64,000 bases of DNA from Lagopus muta (taxonomy: Eukaryota > Chordata > Aves > Galliformes > Phasianidae), in NCBI RefSeq assembly GCF_023343835.1, contig NC_064436.1, positions 56,705,883 to 56,769,882 on the forward strand, in the 5' to 3' direction. The position numbers and the translations under genes were made by a program. The notes under the pieces are model-generated. The model was given only the letters and a program-made list of their open reading frames with translations. It searched no databases and was not told the origin of the DNA. Below, one piece after another: positions 25,801 to 40,800 of the stretch (position 1 is its first letter; the number at the start of each line of letters is the position of its first letter).

Positions 25801-28800
25801 CATTTCACGTGCACATATTACTCACATAGAATGCATTCCTGTAGCTTACTTCCTAGTGCTCTCATTAAATAACTGTTAGCTGTTGGTGTCTGCAATGTTA
25901 CATATATTTTTGTTACAAAAGTTGTTGATTATCGACAAAAACACCGGGCCCATAGCCTCAGAGACGTAGTAGATGGTTTAGTCTTTAGTTTAATTGTTAT
26001 TAATTTGCTCTGTATGATTGCAGTGACTGTTTGATACCTGCTATTACCACTATTTTTGTCTGAATTGCAGGCCATCTACTATGAGATCGGTTTTATAGTC
26101 TCCGCAGCCTTGGGATTGCTATTTATTTTGTTACTGCCTCTTGTGGGACTTTGCTTCTGTATGTGTCGTTGCTGTGACAACTGTGGTGGGGAAATGCATC
26201 AAAGACAGAAGAAAAATGCTGACTGTCAGAGGAGCTGTTTTGCAACATTTCTTTTTGTTGCTTCTTTAATAATAAGGCAAGTGTAATAGAACAACACAAA
26301 GCTTGGTATAGCACTAATTTTGCAGTGCTGTGTGACATATGATGTTACTCTATTAGACTATAGGTGCAGAAATGATTTTATTATGCTAAATAATATTAGT
26401 ACTTTAATATTAGTACTTATTAAAGAAAATGCGACTGCATTAAAGAAGTGCTGCTGCCTTTGTTATCCCCAGGTCATTATGTGTTCACTTGGGAGGAATG
26501 CAGATACAGAACACAAAAATTAAGCCTGAATGTGACAAATGAGGTTTCTGCCAGTCTCAAAGTGGCAATTGCAGAATGTTATGTTCAACTCTTGAATAAA
26601 TGATACAGTCCTATGTTCAGTGCATCCCATAGAGAACCTCAGGTACAATGTACTGTTTTGTTCTTGGAAGTGGTGAGAAAAGCCATTGTGTGGCCTCCTA
26701 TGGTATTCGTCTAATAGATTTTCTTATAAGTTCAAAATGATGGGTTTTCTTCAGGGCACTGATTGAATTGTTTAAGCCGTGCATGTGCTCACTGTATATG
26801 CTTGAGTTTAGTCACATTTTGATGCAGTTGGCATGAGGAGTATTAGCATCCTCTTGCTCTGTGCTGGGCATGTAGTGAGTGATGAGGGACTGCAGCCCGG
26901 GCTTCTATTTTCTCTGCAGATGCTTTCAAAATATATTGTTTGCTTTCAGGTTTTTTTTGTTTTGTTTTTTGTTTGTTTGTCTTTTTTCTAGTTTTCCTTC
27001 AACTTCTTCATTTTTTCACATGCCTGTTTTTCTTATTTTCTTATATTCCACACTATGTGAGTGTTCAATCCAGTGGGACTTACCTTGTCACTTCACTGTA
27101 ACCTTGATTTCTTTTCCCTTTTACTGCTGTCTGTCATGTTGAATTAAGGCATTCCTTATGCTTAAGTGTAGCACTTGGGGAGACCCTGTGTTAGATCATG
27201 CTCTCTTCTGCCAGATGTCACTGACAGACATGACACTTAAGTAACCTGAATTCCAGAAAGCCAGAAAGTACAGCAGGTGATACATTCCTGCCACAGTTAC
27301 AGGACAAAACTTCTTAGCACAGTAGTGCTCAAAGAAAATATATTATGAAGTTACCCTTCAGCATACTGGAGCTTCAGGGAGCTGACAGAGCTTGCCAGCA
27401 CCTTCACATCATGTCTCAGGACACTGTGTTGGAGCTGTAGTGCCTGAGGGGATTTTGCCTGTCAGCAGAGAGTGCATTAAGGGATACTTCTCCTGTCAGT
27501 CTTTGACTGGTGTGTTTGTTGCCAGCTGTTGCTGTGGTTTTAAGCAAACCCCCGGTCGTGAATGGAAGATCAGTGAGCCATACTAATACACTTTTCCAGG
27601 GCAGGGGAGACTGCCTCTTTAACTCATCTTTTGTATCAGGCATCGGGAATGTCAGGTGCATACCCCAAGGGAAGGCTTGGCCTGAGCTTTCTCCACAGGC
27701 TGCCATGGGCAGAGATGATCCCGTAGGACTTGCAGCTAAATCTGTAATGCTGTAAGTGCTGCGCAAGGTGAAGAGGGGCTTTGTACAGCTTGTATTGCTG
27801 ATCTCAGCCTGGCTGAGGCAGGTCTGGTTCTCGAATTTCCAGTATATGGCTACACAAAGCAAGAGCCTGCTGCCCTTCCCAGATCTTCTTTAACAGGGGA
27901 AGAGAGGGTGCTATGCCTGGATCTATTTAAATCCATGGCAGCTTGCTTATTACTGTGCTGAAATACAAGGGAGAGTTATGCTGGTAGCCATCTCTCCTCC
28001 CCACCTACCTCACACAAAAAAGAGAGCCTGAGATGCACCTGTTTCTCCACCTCATTTACTGTTCTCAGCCTAAGTCTCTTTGTGGGTGCATTTCTACTCT
28101 TCTCCCTAGTTATCTTGCAGTTTCAGCTCAGTTGGACGATTTACTTGTAGTTGTTTTTCCCAAATCCACACTTCTCACAGATTGGACCACAGCTTTGTAC
28201 ATTAGCTGTGTCAGTAACATGAAAGAGTTCCATCCTGAGCAAGTAAAATGCTTCTGGCTAATTGCAGACACAGCCAAAAGAGCAGACCCCACTGCTACTG
28301 GGTGACATCAAGACAAATCCAAACTGTCTTTTCTTGGCTGGGAGAGGAAGCTCAAATGCATGATGGAAGAGTATAAGCAGGGAAAAGATGTTGAGCACAG
28401 AGCTTGCAGTAGGTAGTACACGTAGATAGCAACTCCTGGGAAACTCTGGTAACATGTGGATGGCTCTTCTATGTGTCAGTGTATATGTGTCAGCATATTC
28501 ACACCTGCCTGTGTATGCTGTTAGTTCAGATTTTAGGAGATATCAGCTAGCAGATTTTATCTTCTTGCCTTTCCACTGATGGTGCTCTGGATAACAGGAT
28601 CAGGGTTTAAGTTTACTGAGAAGTTGTGTAAAGAAAGGAAAAATATTACATTATTTTTCTTTTCTAAATAAAGCAAACAAAAAGCTGTTCTACAGAGATG
28701 TGCTCTCTGAAGGCAGAGTGTGCTTGTTACAGTGGGGTTTCCTCAAGAAGAATTATAAGGAAGCAAGTAGGAGTTGTGTTTATGTACTCAGTTGTTTATT

Positions 28801-31800
28801 TTAAAGTACACAGGCTTACATTCCCTAGAAGATGCATTTTGTGCTTAAAATACTTCTCTTGGTAGAGCGAGTCCGAAGTACCTCATGGTTTTTGTAATTT
28901 CATTTTCCTGTATTGATATTGCCATCCAAAGATGGGACATTTTAATTTATTTTTAGTGAAAATGTATGTGCCAGTGCCAAACTTAATGCCAGTCATAGGA
29001 ACTAGTTTGGCTGATAGGACAGACTAGCACGTGGTTGGTTTTCTGTCCTTCAGAGAGATGGTGGTGTTGAGTTCTTTTCTAAAGTTGTAGTCGTATGTAT
29101 GAATTTGTGGTTGTTATGTATGATGTACTAGGCAAAGCTAAGTCTGATGGAATGGAAACAGTATTGGTATCTTGACAAATCCATCTCTAAGGCTTTGTAG
29201 AAAGCATTTGGGGTGTGTGGAATTGCTAACATGCGTTGTTCAGAATCTGGGAGTCAACCTTAATCAAAAGATTCGGTGAGCAGGTTAGTACAGAGAGCCC
29301 CCAGCCACTATTTGTCTGCTATTTGGTGGTGGGGAAGGTGCCATTTACCCAGTATGTAAATCAGTTCTGTTTCTATTCTGTGAGTTTAATTTTTTTAGCA
29401 ACACAGCTAAAGAAAAGGCTTAGGACCCCCCTGTAACTGGAGTAGTGACTTCTGTACCTCGATGACACCCGAATAGGAGCTGAGCGTGGAGGATCTGACT
29501 CCTGAGGAGCTTGTTTAACAGTTGTCAGATGTCCTTTTTCTTCCTCCTTTATGCTTTTGTCCTTGTAGCTGCTTACTGAATGTTGACTCAAGGTTCAGTT
29601 ATATAACAAATAGATTTTTCTTTCCTCTCTCGTGCTGTGTATTTGTTTAGTTGCATTCAGAATGTAGCTGCAGTTGTTCTGGATGCATCAGCTGTATAAA
29701 GTATCTCCCCCTGTCCCGTGTCCTCCCACCCCTTCCATTTAGGAGACTGAAGAGAAAAATGATCATGCTCAAATCTCACAAAGTACTGTTTTGTTAGCTT
29801 GAAATTGACCTTTCTAGCCTGTGAGCATAACTCTGAAAAGGCATAAAAACGCTGGCAGCCCAAAGAACAAAGATGGCATTATAAACTGAGTCCACAGAGG
29901 GACACACAAATGTTTGCTTTTCCTGATAGCTTCAGATAGTTTGCCTTCAGATTTGAGGAGGAAGAAAAATATTTGACTGCCTTAATAGAAAAATGTTTTC
30001 AAAACCATTAGCATTATTGTAGAAAGAAGACAAATTATATGTTGTATGTGTCCAAAGTGTAAATCATTTACAAAATGCAAACCATTGGAGGTTGTTCAGG
30101 TTCTTGGCATTTTGTGCATCCTAAGTTCATTGTTCTTTGGTAGTAGCTGATGTTAATGGCTGCAGAACAGCTTGGCCATGTTGGAAATATAGCTGCCCCT
30201 TGCTTGCTGTTGGTTAATTAGTAAGGGTCATTTCTTTTGGGAAGGTAGGTGGTAGTCAGCATTAAAGGCAGGGCTGAAGTTCTGGTACAGGAGGAAGCCA
30301 TCTCTAACTTTGTCATGCTCTGAAACCGAACTTTTCCTACTGAGTGTTTGTCAGCAGCAAAAGGTCTTGTACTAGAGAGAAGGAGAGCAACCCTTCACCA
30401 TGTTTGGGAAAGCTAAAATAGGAAAAGATGAAGATGAAGATTTGTTTGGGATCACTGGTAAAAAGAGGAGATGAGCCTCATCGGAGTGTTTGCTCCTGTC
30501 TTGCTGAGATGCATGTATCACATTATTCAAGGCGCTCACCATCCACCATCTGATTCCTCGTTTGAGTGCCTATATTATGGATTACTTTGAGCTTAAATTC
30601 TCTGGAGCAAGAATTTTATTTGCCCAGTAAGGAGGTAGTATAAATTTCCTTAAAGACCTATTTTAAAATATTAGGTCTTCTCAATGCCATCACATGAAGT
30701 TTAGTTTGGGAGGAGTCCAAATGCCTTTTGTGATGGTTACTCCCTTCTGTTGTTTGGATTGGATGTCCATAACATTTGTTTTCAGGATACTGCCTAATTA
30801 TAGCGCTGAGCTGTTTCACTCAGCACAACTGAGGGACTGAACTAATATGCCATCCAGAAATGCCTGTAATGCATCTGGCTGCAGGCTTTAGGCAGTGCTT
30901 CCCTTTGGGGTTGCGTCATGCCTCTGCTGAGTGGTTCTTTGCTGTCTACCAGTTAAACCTTAAAGCACTGAGTGGGTTTGTGTTCAGCCTGTTCTGGAGC
31001 TCTCAATCCTGCATTCCTACCTGAGGCCACTCTACTTGTCTCCTGGTGCCTGTAACTGCAAAGGGTTGTTCCCAATTGAAAGGTTAGCTGTTGTGAGTAT
31101 GAGATGGGTTTAAAACGAACAAAAAAAAATCTTGCTTCTGTTTATTTTACATCTAAGCTAAACAAAACAAAACAAAACAAAAACCTAAGTAGTTTGTATG
31201 CTATGAAAGATTTTGGAGGCTCTCATGGGATTTTTAATTGCCTTTTTATCTGATGTTTGTGTGAATCTACTGTGTTTTGATTAGAATTTTGCAGTGGGGA
31301 TGACCCAATAGGAGATAATTAGCGGCAGTGCTGATTGGAAGTCTTATCCTGCTTCCCACCTTTTGTTTTGTTATCAGGAAATGTTTATATGTTTTTTAGA
31401 GCTAATGGGAACTATTTTTAAAATATGTATATAATTATGTAAATAAATAGAGCCATTATGAGCAAATGTTGCTGAAGTTTTCAAATGTAAAATATTCAAT
31501 GTAAAATATTCAATATTCAAATGTAAAATAGTTATTTTATGAACATTTGCTTGTGGCTTTGTCAGCAATAATGATAGTGGTGAAAGAGTGTAACACTGAT
31601 GAGCTGCATACAATTCACGTGTTTGCTGATGCTGTCAGTGCGGATGGGTAAGTGTCTGTAAATTTATTAACTTCTGAAGTCTCTGGGTTAGCACTGCTTT
31701 TTTGTTTTCTTTAGTAGCACCGTATCTGCTCTGACAGCTAATTCCTCTACTTTGCCAAGTGGTGTATATGAGATATCACAGTAAAAAAGACAAAGCATAA

Positions 31801-34800
31801 ACTTAGGGAGACCTTTATTTTCATAACGTTAGAGTTTTTTTGCTGTGTCTTTTGTTCTGGTTTAAAATGTTAGGGCGGGCATTCACTGCAATAAATATTT
31901 TATCTGTATTTTTTGTAGCGTTGGAGTGCTTTGTGCATATGCTGCCAACCAACACTTAACTAGTCAAGTCCGAGGAGCAAAGAAACTGGTCAACAGTAAT
32001 TTTAAAGATCTGAAAGTTTTCCTTAACGACACTCCAGCGGTAAAGAATTTTTTCTTTATGGGGAATGAGGGCGGGAGGGGAGAAGTATAAGGAAGAAGTA
32101 TTGCAGAAAATACTCATTTATTTCTGTTTGATATAAATGACAACCACAGTGTGGTGTTAATTCTCTGTTTGTCACTCTCATAAAGCAGAGTAAATGAGAT
32201 GAGAAGCTTTCATATGACCATGCATGTTCGAGAACAAACATTATTAGAGCAGCTTTTGAATCATTGCATCTGGGAAGCACAGTTAAATTTTTCAATATTG
32301 AGAGTTGATCTGTATACAGTTATTAATTTGAGCAGTGTGTTGTGACAGCCTGGTGATGCGGGTGTGTGTCAGGAAGTGGAGGTTGCATCAAGAAACTCTT
32401 GAGACAGGGCCTTTTGTGGAGCTGCTTTGGGGCACAGAGAGAAAGCTTGCACTGAAAGATAAAACCAATGGTCTCAGAACTCACTAGGTTCCTCTTCACT
32501 GAGTGATTATAGTCATAAGTATGTGACAGGAAATATCGGAATAGAAAATCTTGTTACAGGGAAGAAACTATTCTAATAGAGAAAAAAATAGGCTTTAGCT
32601 AAAAAGCGGAGAAGAGCACTAGAACTGTGGAATTTAAAAGTGTCAGGACTTGAACATTGGTGCCAGGAGTTCCTCAAAGTTTCAGCTATGTAGCAGGTTT
32701 TTTATTTGTATGCAGAATTATTAATTTTTCTTTCTTAGACTTGATAGCACTTGATTATGCAATCACTAGATAGATCTTACAAGTCATTTTTGATACATGA
32801 GGTACGCAGATATCATGTATAGACACACGTGTGTAAGGATTTCTTGAAGACAAGGACTTCTGTTTCTTAAACAAGTTATGGAATCCAATTCATTGGCTAT
32901 AAGCTCTGAAATCCTAACTGATGTCCTGGCCTTGTGAGTATGAGGTGTATAACATACAGGAGGATTTGAAAGTAGTCACACGTAAAGAGTTCTTGTCATA
33001 GCAGATTAGCAGACTACACGAATGCTGTTGCTAACACTATTAGTTACATGAATCGCATTTTGTCTATGACATTGCTGGAAACAGTGCAAGCCTTACAGAC
33101 ATGCAAAATGTTAGTCCTCTGGTTTGTCTAGGAAAACCAACCAACCATCACAAAAAAGCCTACATCTTTCTTGGTAGGAAAAGCTCTTTTTATTCTTTTC
33201 TCCTTTGTTTAAAAATAAAAAAAGGAGTCTGTCTCATACTTTGTGATTTAATTACATCCACTGCTGTTGTTTTGTGGGTGTTTTTTAGTTTCTTTTTTTC
33301 TTCACTTCACTGAAAACTTGAGGCTGCAAGCCAAATACACTTCTGTGCACATCTGAGTCACTTCTGTTTAAAATTGGAAGCGTGTTTACTGTGCAAGTTA
33401 ACTTCTGCATGACTCGGTTAGGATTCACACTGCATTACTTTAAACATGCAGAAATCAATCAAAATTACTTCATACCTGTAGCAAGATTTCCTTCAGGAAT
33501 AGTTATTTAATAGCCTTTTGTACAGAACCAGGAACTGGTGATAACTAAGTTGATATTTTATATTGGCTCAGTGCTTTGGTGGAACCCAAGTTGCCACTGG
33601 ACCAGATCTGTTTGTCAATGAAAACCATTCGCGTTAAGGCAGAATGACCAGCTTCTTTTGTAAGGGGAACTCTGAGAGGCTGTTCCCATAAAAGCCAGAC
33701 TGGACTGTGAATTGCTTCAGAACCACGATCCCATAAATTTGCTGCACAATTCTTATTTCAAGAGAAATCACCTTTTTAATTAGAAAATCAGAGGGATGAA
33801 GACATGCACAAACGTACTGTGCCTGACTGAGTTGAAGTCCTTGTGTTGCACGGTTTCTGCTACTTAACATTTTTAAGTAGAGTCTTTTTCCCCAGAGATC
33901 TTCCAGTATGTTTCCCAATAAAACCCATCTTTTTATGTGCAGTTGTGCTAAGCAGGGTTTTAAAACATTTAGTTAACTGAAAGCAGTAGAACTCCGGAAT
34001 TTTGGGGAGGGGGAGAGGGTTACTGCACAAATATTTGGATTGTTTCAAAGTGTGGCAATTTCTGACTCATTATTTGAAACTATTACTTTTTTTTTTTTTT
34101 TCCCCAATTACTTTAATGGTTTTTCATATCATCTTTTTTTTTCAGCAAATTGACTACTTGGTGAGCCAGTACAACACAACTAAGGATAAAGCGCTCTCTG
34201 ACCTAAATAGTAAGTACTTTGATTTAGAGGGGGTTAGTGATGTGTTGTTTACTTAAAGCCTTCAATAAGATAATGTAAACAGCTCATAATGCAAAGTGAA
34301 ATTTGAATTACGATTGCATGGTTTGCAAACATAATTATTGTTCTTAGTGTTAAATGAGACTAAAATCAGAGATTCTATCCATATAAAATGACTTGGAGCT
34401 GTTGTAATGCAGTCTATTTTCTGAAATAAGTCTTTTGTTGAATTGCTTACTGGATAAATCAGTGTAGTATTTTTTCCCTTTTTTACAATTCAATAACCAC
34501 TAATACTTGTGTTTTTTTAGAGTATTATTCCTGAGTCTTTACTGTGGAGCCAAATGTGAAGGAAAAGAGCTTTTAGCTGTTGCTGTGGTTACAATAACTG
34601 TAGATCTCTGCATTTTTTTATTTTTGTTGTTGTCTCTTTGTCCTCTGCTCAGCTAGAAGTTGAGATAAACATTTATCTTCTTTCCAAAGCTGCTTATTGT
34701 ATTTGGCATTTCAGGATGAGCATATCTTGAAGAACAAGACATAACACTTGAAATACAATTGCCTCACCTTCTCCTACAGTACGGTCATGATAGGAGGCAT

Positions 34801-37800
34801 CACCTTATAAACCTCTCAATAAACAGAACCAAACCACTGAATTTTTTCAGAACTTTCAAAAATGGTAATAATAGAAAAGGGCAATCATATTCAGTATAGA
34901 TTAGAATTCAGTATACATTGTTAACATGTACTGATAAGTATGTCAGTTTGTGCACAGGTCTGCATTTCAGACTGAAGTGCAGTGCAGAAATATCAAAACT
35001 GATTGTGAACAGGATTGCTGGAAGCAAAGATAGTAACTTTTGATTCCTAGAGTCTATACTTTGGTATCAGTTTAAAGCATGTTATAGGGACAGTTTTCAG
35101 TGCAGCAAGCTTGACATACTTTCAAGTCAGTGTGTCTATTAAAGGTTACTGAAGCACACTGAAGGCAGTAGCCAAAGCAGTATTTGCACATATTCCTAAC
35201 TATTTCTGTGCAAGAACACTCACGTCTAAAAAACTGGGCATTGCATAAGTCTTTAAAAACAAGAACAGTAGCTGAAAAATAAATTAGTTAGTATCTGCAC
35301 TTCAAGTACTAGCTTCTAGCTTTCAACCCAAGAATTCAAATTAAATATTTATTTACTTTCGGTGCAAGTTTAATATGCTAGCTTATGGGAAACTAACTGG
35401 ATTTGTGATAGGAGTGCTCATCAATAAATAAAGATAGCTTTTATTTTCTTGTACAGTACTGAGATACCAGAATTAAGTGTGTGACACCTGAGGACAAAGG
35501 GATTTCATTAAAAGTGAATCAACAGTAGAATAAACATCAAGAGAAATGTAGATGAATTCGGTTTGCCCACCCTAAGGAAATGCTGAAAGTCTTTTCTGCT
35601 TTATAAAAATTCTCATCCCCAGCTAGAAATGGCAGTCTTGACAGTAATGGATGCTTCTGTAGCATTCAGTATTCCAATCTCATCAGGAGCAAAAGCTCCA
35701 AGAGCTGTTTACTTAACCTGAATAGAGAGGAGACCTAGCAACTACCTGAGGTTGCATTAAGATGCTTCACCAATCTCAACTCTGCATCTTTCTGTCTTTT
35801 GCATACACCCCTTCTCATTTTTGCTGAACTAAGATGATTTCTGCTTGTGGGCAGTGAGGCAGGAGGGCTTGGAGGGAGGAGATGGATCTGCGTGAGCCTG
35901 AAGCCAACACTGAATGCTGAGAGCAGGCTGGCAGCCATGCATAACACGCTTAAGGGATTTTGGCGAGGATGGTTGTCAGGTCTGGGCTGTGGGTCACCTT
36001 GACACATCAGGAATGGGAAAAGGGAAAATAAACTATTTTCTTCTTTTTGTTGCATACAGAACCATAGCTTGTATTGAACGAGTATGCCACAAAATTCCTG
36101 TCAGATGTTAGACCTTGTTAAGACTACTTATGAAGAAAATCTTTTTCCATAAAAGGTAGTAATTGCCATTAAAAAAACTGTGTCAGGCCTTAGAGAAATT
36201 GTAGTACCTTATGTACACTTTGTTCAGTAAGAGATCGATAGCACCTGTACTAAAAGGTAGTTAAAGCTGAACTAGGATGTGATGATTTTTTCATCTCTCC
36301 ATGCTGCAGATGTTGGACCTTTGCTTGGTAGCAGAGTTCAAGAGCAGCTGGGGAAAGAAGTACGTCCCGCACTTGATGCAGCTTTGACAATGGCAGGAGG
36401 TAAAAATGTGCATGTTCTTGTATTAATATTCTGTTGCCACCGTAAGACAGGCTTCATTTTTTGGTGCACAACATGAGATTGCTTTATGCAGTACCATAGT
36501 TCTACTTAGCATTTTTCAACGTGCCTTGATGTTTCTTTTAAAATGTGGTTATCCAATATTCTGAGATTTATAAATGTATTTAAAAAGTAAACAAAGATGT
36601 AAGTGCCATTGTTGATGTCTAGTTTTAGCAGTCATTGAAGGCAAATGAAATCTGCAATCCCCACTTCAGGTGGTTGTCCCTTTCCAGGGATTATAAAGGA
36701 GAGTAGGAAAGCTGTGCTCTCCTATCTGTCTGTAGTTCTTTGTAGGTTAGTCTTTGACAGATCTGTGGTTGAGTGTCATCAGTGTCAAACCTAGTATGAG
36801 AGTGCCAACAACCGTCATTTCTTAATTGTATCTTTGAGTTCAGTGTTGTTTGTGCTTTGTTCCATCCCTCTTTAAAGAAAAGATTCCTTTATTCTTTTTT
36901 CTTTTGAAGGTTTTCCTTTTTCAGGAATCAGGTGCACATTATAGAGTAAAGTGAAAATCATCCTTAAACTTGAGTCACTTGGTGGGTTTTTTAATCCATG
37001 AATTCTTTTTTGAAATCTTTCTTGTTCATTCATCATCATTCTCCTTTTTTTGCTTTATTTCTCTTATTTGTCTTGAAGTCAAAGTGGAAAGGGCTATCAA
37101 AGGTAAAAAAAAAAAAAAAAAAAAGAGAGAACCTTGTGTTGTGTGAAGTGTGCTTTATTTTCGTACACTTGTGCATTTGTAGTTGTATATGTGTGGTTTT
37201 TTGTCTTAAAACTACTGTTTAGTGTTCTTTTGTGTGACTGGGACAAAATCTAAAGGCAGACAAGTGTTAATGTGCGTAAGTGCTTAGCTGATGCAACTTC
37301 ATCTCTTTTCCTTTCCTTGTGCAGCCATGTAATTCTTCAATTGGACTACAACTAACCTTAAAAATACTATTTTGTGGATATGGGCTTTCTTTTGTTTTCT
37401 GATAACCAAGCATTGAAATTCTTTATTAAAACAACCGGGTTAGAAGAAAGAGGGAATGAGTAGAAAAGAGTAATCTGAAAAGTGGGTAGAATCTCAGTAA
37501 AAGTAGATTGAACACATTAATTTGTTTGTAGGAGAGTGTAAGTAATCTGTTTATTGTTAATAAAAACTTGTATTTGGTGCTGGAGGGTTTTTCTGGGTGA
37601 GATGGAAAGATAATTTAAATCAGTATTGTCAAGAAGCTCATAGTGTTTACACGTGTGTATTTACACTTTCCCTCTGTAATGGTATCTAGTTTCTAACAAA
37701 AATTTTAAAAAAAAAAATGATGTTGCATTCTTGCAGCCATCAGAGAAACGAAGGAAGCACTGGAAAACGTGAGCGTCTCTGTAGAAGTTTTGCAGGAAGG

Positions 37801-40800
37801 CACCGAGAGGCTTCATGGAAATTTGACAGATGTTAAAATGCACCTGAGCAACACCCTCAATGATTCTGCATGCACTGCAGCTCAGGCTGCCTCAACTTGC
37901 AATATCATCAGGAATTCATTAAATCAACTGAACATTAATGCCAATTTCAGTGGGGTAAGAGAGTGTTTTCAGACTCATGGTGTGATCGCCTTAAATAGGC
38001 CTGCTAGTATTTCTGCAAGTTAATGGCTCAGTGTATGCTGGCACTTGTGAGATAAGTGACCTTCATTAACTCTGTGTTTCTGGGTAATTACAGTCACTGT
38101 TCTCATTTTCTGTGTGGAAAAGAATAAAATGTGTGTCAAGCAACTACATTAAAGTGCTGCTATGGCAGGAAAAGAATCTGCCCTCCCAAAAATGCTGAAG
38201 TTAAGCTTTGCTTTTGTACAACAAAGGTTTTAGGAGTATGCTACAAAGATTCTATTACAAACAGTCTTCCTAGTTTCTTTATCCTTCACTCCTATCTTTG
38301 AAATATTAAGTGAAGTAGTTACTTTACTGTGACTGCTACTTTGATGTGACTTAAGGATGCTTTTTGTTTCCTAGTTGCCGGGGGTGAGCTCACAGCTTGC
38401 AAAGGTCAATGATGTCCTTAAAATAGACCTTTCTAGTCTGGTTCAGAAGGTATGTTTCACAACAAGCTTATAAACTCTTAAGTAATAAACTGGGATATAT
38501 GAGTATCTGTTGTTTTCCCTTAGCTTTCCCAAGCAGAATTCTCTTGTTCCTACCTCATCATTGCTCTGTGTATTATTCCTTTTTTTTTTTTTACCAAGAT
38601 TTAGTGTTTAAAAGTATGAATGTGGTGCTTTACATCCATAGGATATTACATGTCAAAAGTGTGTAGCTAATGGTCTGTTTGAAAGCAGGATCCTTAAAAA
38701 GAGAAAAGGCAGATACGTGGATGTGCTAGCAAGCTCTATATTTTTGGTTCAAGATAATAATAATTAAAAATCCATGGTCTTCTAATCAACTGTAGTGTAT
38801 TCCCATCATCTTGAAATGAGCATATTCAATCTTAAATCTGGTACAGTGGATCTAATGCAATTACTATTAGTATTTTTGCAAATGTGTCATAGTTAGAGCA
38901 GTGTAGGAACCTAGCAATCTGATAACGTTTGCTAAGAATAAAAGAACAGTGTAGGGGACTGCAGGCTGTGTGCTGGAGACCTGCACCCTTGCTTGCCTTT
39001 GAAGGGATCAGGCTTGCAGGAAAAAGCTTCAAGCCTCCACGGCAGTAGCTTCTTGTTTCTGTCAGTGTGAACTATTGAGGTTGGTTCCCACAGCATTAAT
39101 CCTTCCTCTCCCCTTCTTACTGAAGATTACAGTGTTTATCAGAGGTAGCTGGATTTCATTGTTTGTAACAAACATGTTAAAAAGGCATAGGATTGCAGAG
39201 GGTGTTTTACTGGTATGCAGTAACTCCCTTCACTTAGTAAGTCTTCATGTATGTGTTAGTTTTGTAGGAGTGAGAAGTGTCAAACAAAAGTACTATAAAG
39301 TTTGAAACGACTGTGACTGATGTGTGTATTTAAATCTAGACATTTTATAAAGAGTGTCTTGGTGAGTGAATGAAATCTGAAATGTAACTGACTTTGTATT
39401 TTGCTTTGACCTTTTCTAATGCGCAGTGGTAAGGTATGTTTTTCTTGGTATTACCACATGTATTTTACTGTGTATGGACTTTCAGTCCTTGTCACAGAGG
39501 AAAAAGTTGCAAGTAATGTGTCCATGAGAAGCTTATTCTAATTGTTCCAACTTTTATTCTTAGGGTTATGCAGCATTTAATGATACTCCAGACTTAGTAG
39601 TGAATCAGACTAAGAACATCTTATCAGGTGAGGACAATGGAAACTGCCTTTCTACTTTAACTGTTAATGTTAATGCTTTTGCATCAGTTACAGATGCATT
39701 TGTTTTCTTTTACTGATAATGTATTTCCTGGGCTAAAGGGTATCAAAAATTAAGTCCAAATCTTCTTTTAAGATTTGGTGCCACGAAAAGCATAGAAAGT
39801 AAGTACGTCTCAATATAAGATCCAAAATAAAGTCTAAAAATAGACCGTATGCTATTTTACAGAACAGTTCTGTTTGCTGGGCATTGTACTACTTAAGTAA
39901 TGAGAAATAGTGAGGTTCCAACTGCATTCTAATGTTTACTTTTATTGGGTTGAAAGACTAGTTTGCATGAGCAGTGGTGTATCTATGATGTATTTAGCTG
40001 TTTAGTTGTTTAAACAAACAAACAAATAAAAAAACTCCACAGCAACAAAACAACTAGCTGATCCTGCCTGCTGCTGTATTGAAATGTAGCAGATGTCAAA
40101 GGGGAGCTAAAAAATGTACCTTAATGCCTGTTTAATAATGCTTTATTACTCTGGCTTTGAACTGTTTTTTTGACAGTACCTGGACAGTTGACACTGACTG
40201 AAATGTAGTATAATGTATGCATACTAATCTGTTTTAATTTTTGTTCTTGCATTGTGGACCTGTTCTGCATAAATATACAGCTGTTCCTTGTAAGTTTTTC
40301 TTTTCTTTTTTTTTTTTTTGGCAAAATGAAACACAGTATGTATAGAACTGTAGGACACTGTGTGAACTTGCCTAAAATGAGCCAGTTTTCTAAAAATGTG
40401 ATGTTATACTTTTCATTAGGAAATCTAACAGAGATTTGCTCATTTTCAGTAACTGCTGCTATCCATAAACACAGACCATCTTAATTTATCCATTGTTATT
40501 TTTGCACTTTTTTGTTATTATAAAAATGAGTTTCATTAGCAAATCAAACAAAACCAGTAGTTCTACTAGACAAATTTCATGTTCATTTGTTAATTTTTTT
40601 AATGAGCATTTTGGTACCTGGTTGAGCTTGATTGGAAGAGAAACATCAGAACACACACCTGAAAACATGTCCAGCTGTTGTTGGAAGTGGTTTGGTCTAG
40701 TGATTGTCAACTCTGCACATAGCAGGGGTGTTGAAATGTTGTAGATGATCATTATGGTCCTTTTCAGCTCAGGCCATTCTGTGATTCTATGATTCTATGA

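Larger units (their letters stand above)
26277..31918 (+). other. PROM1: PROM1 intron 5, GC-AG type
   Basis: About 5.6 kb bounded by gcaagt and tttttgtag. It contains an (AAAAC)n stretch (31159-31184) and a small tandem repeat built on tgtaaaatattcaa (31481-31529). I recognise no CR1 copy, coding sequence or RNA gene inside. Confidence 0.6.

Noticed and set aside
30401..30474. Short frame starting [20 protein letters not shown] inside intron 5
   Set aside because: It looks protein-like for about 20 residues but ends soon after, has no splice sites that fit PROM1 phase and no recognised homologue. A retrocopy fragment is possible but unsupported.
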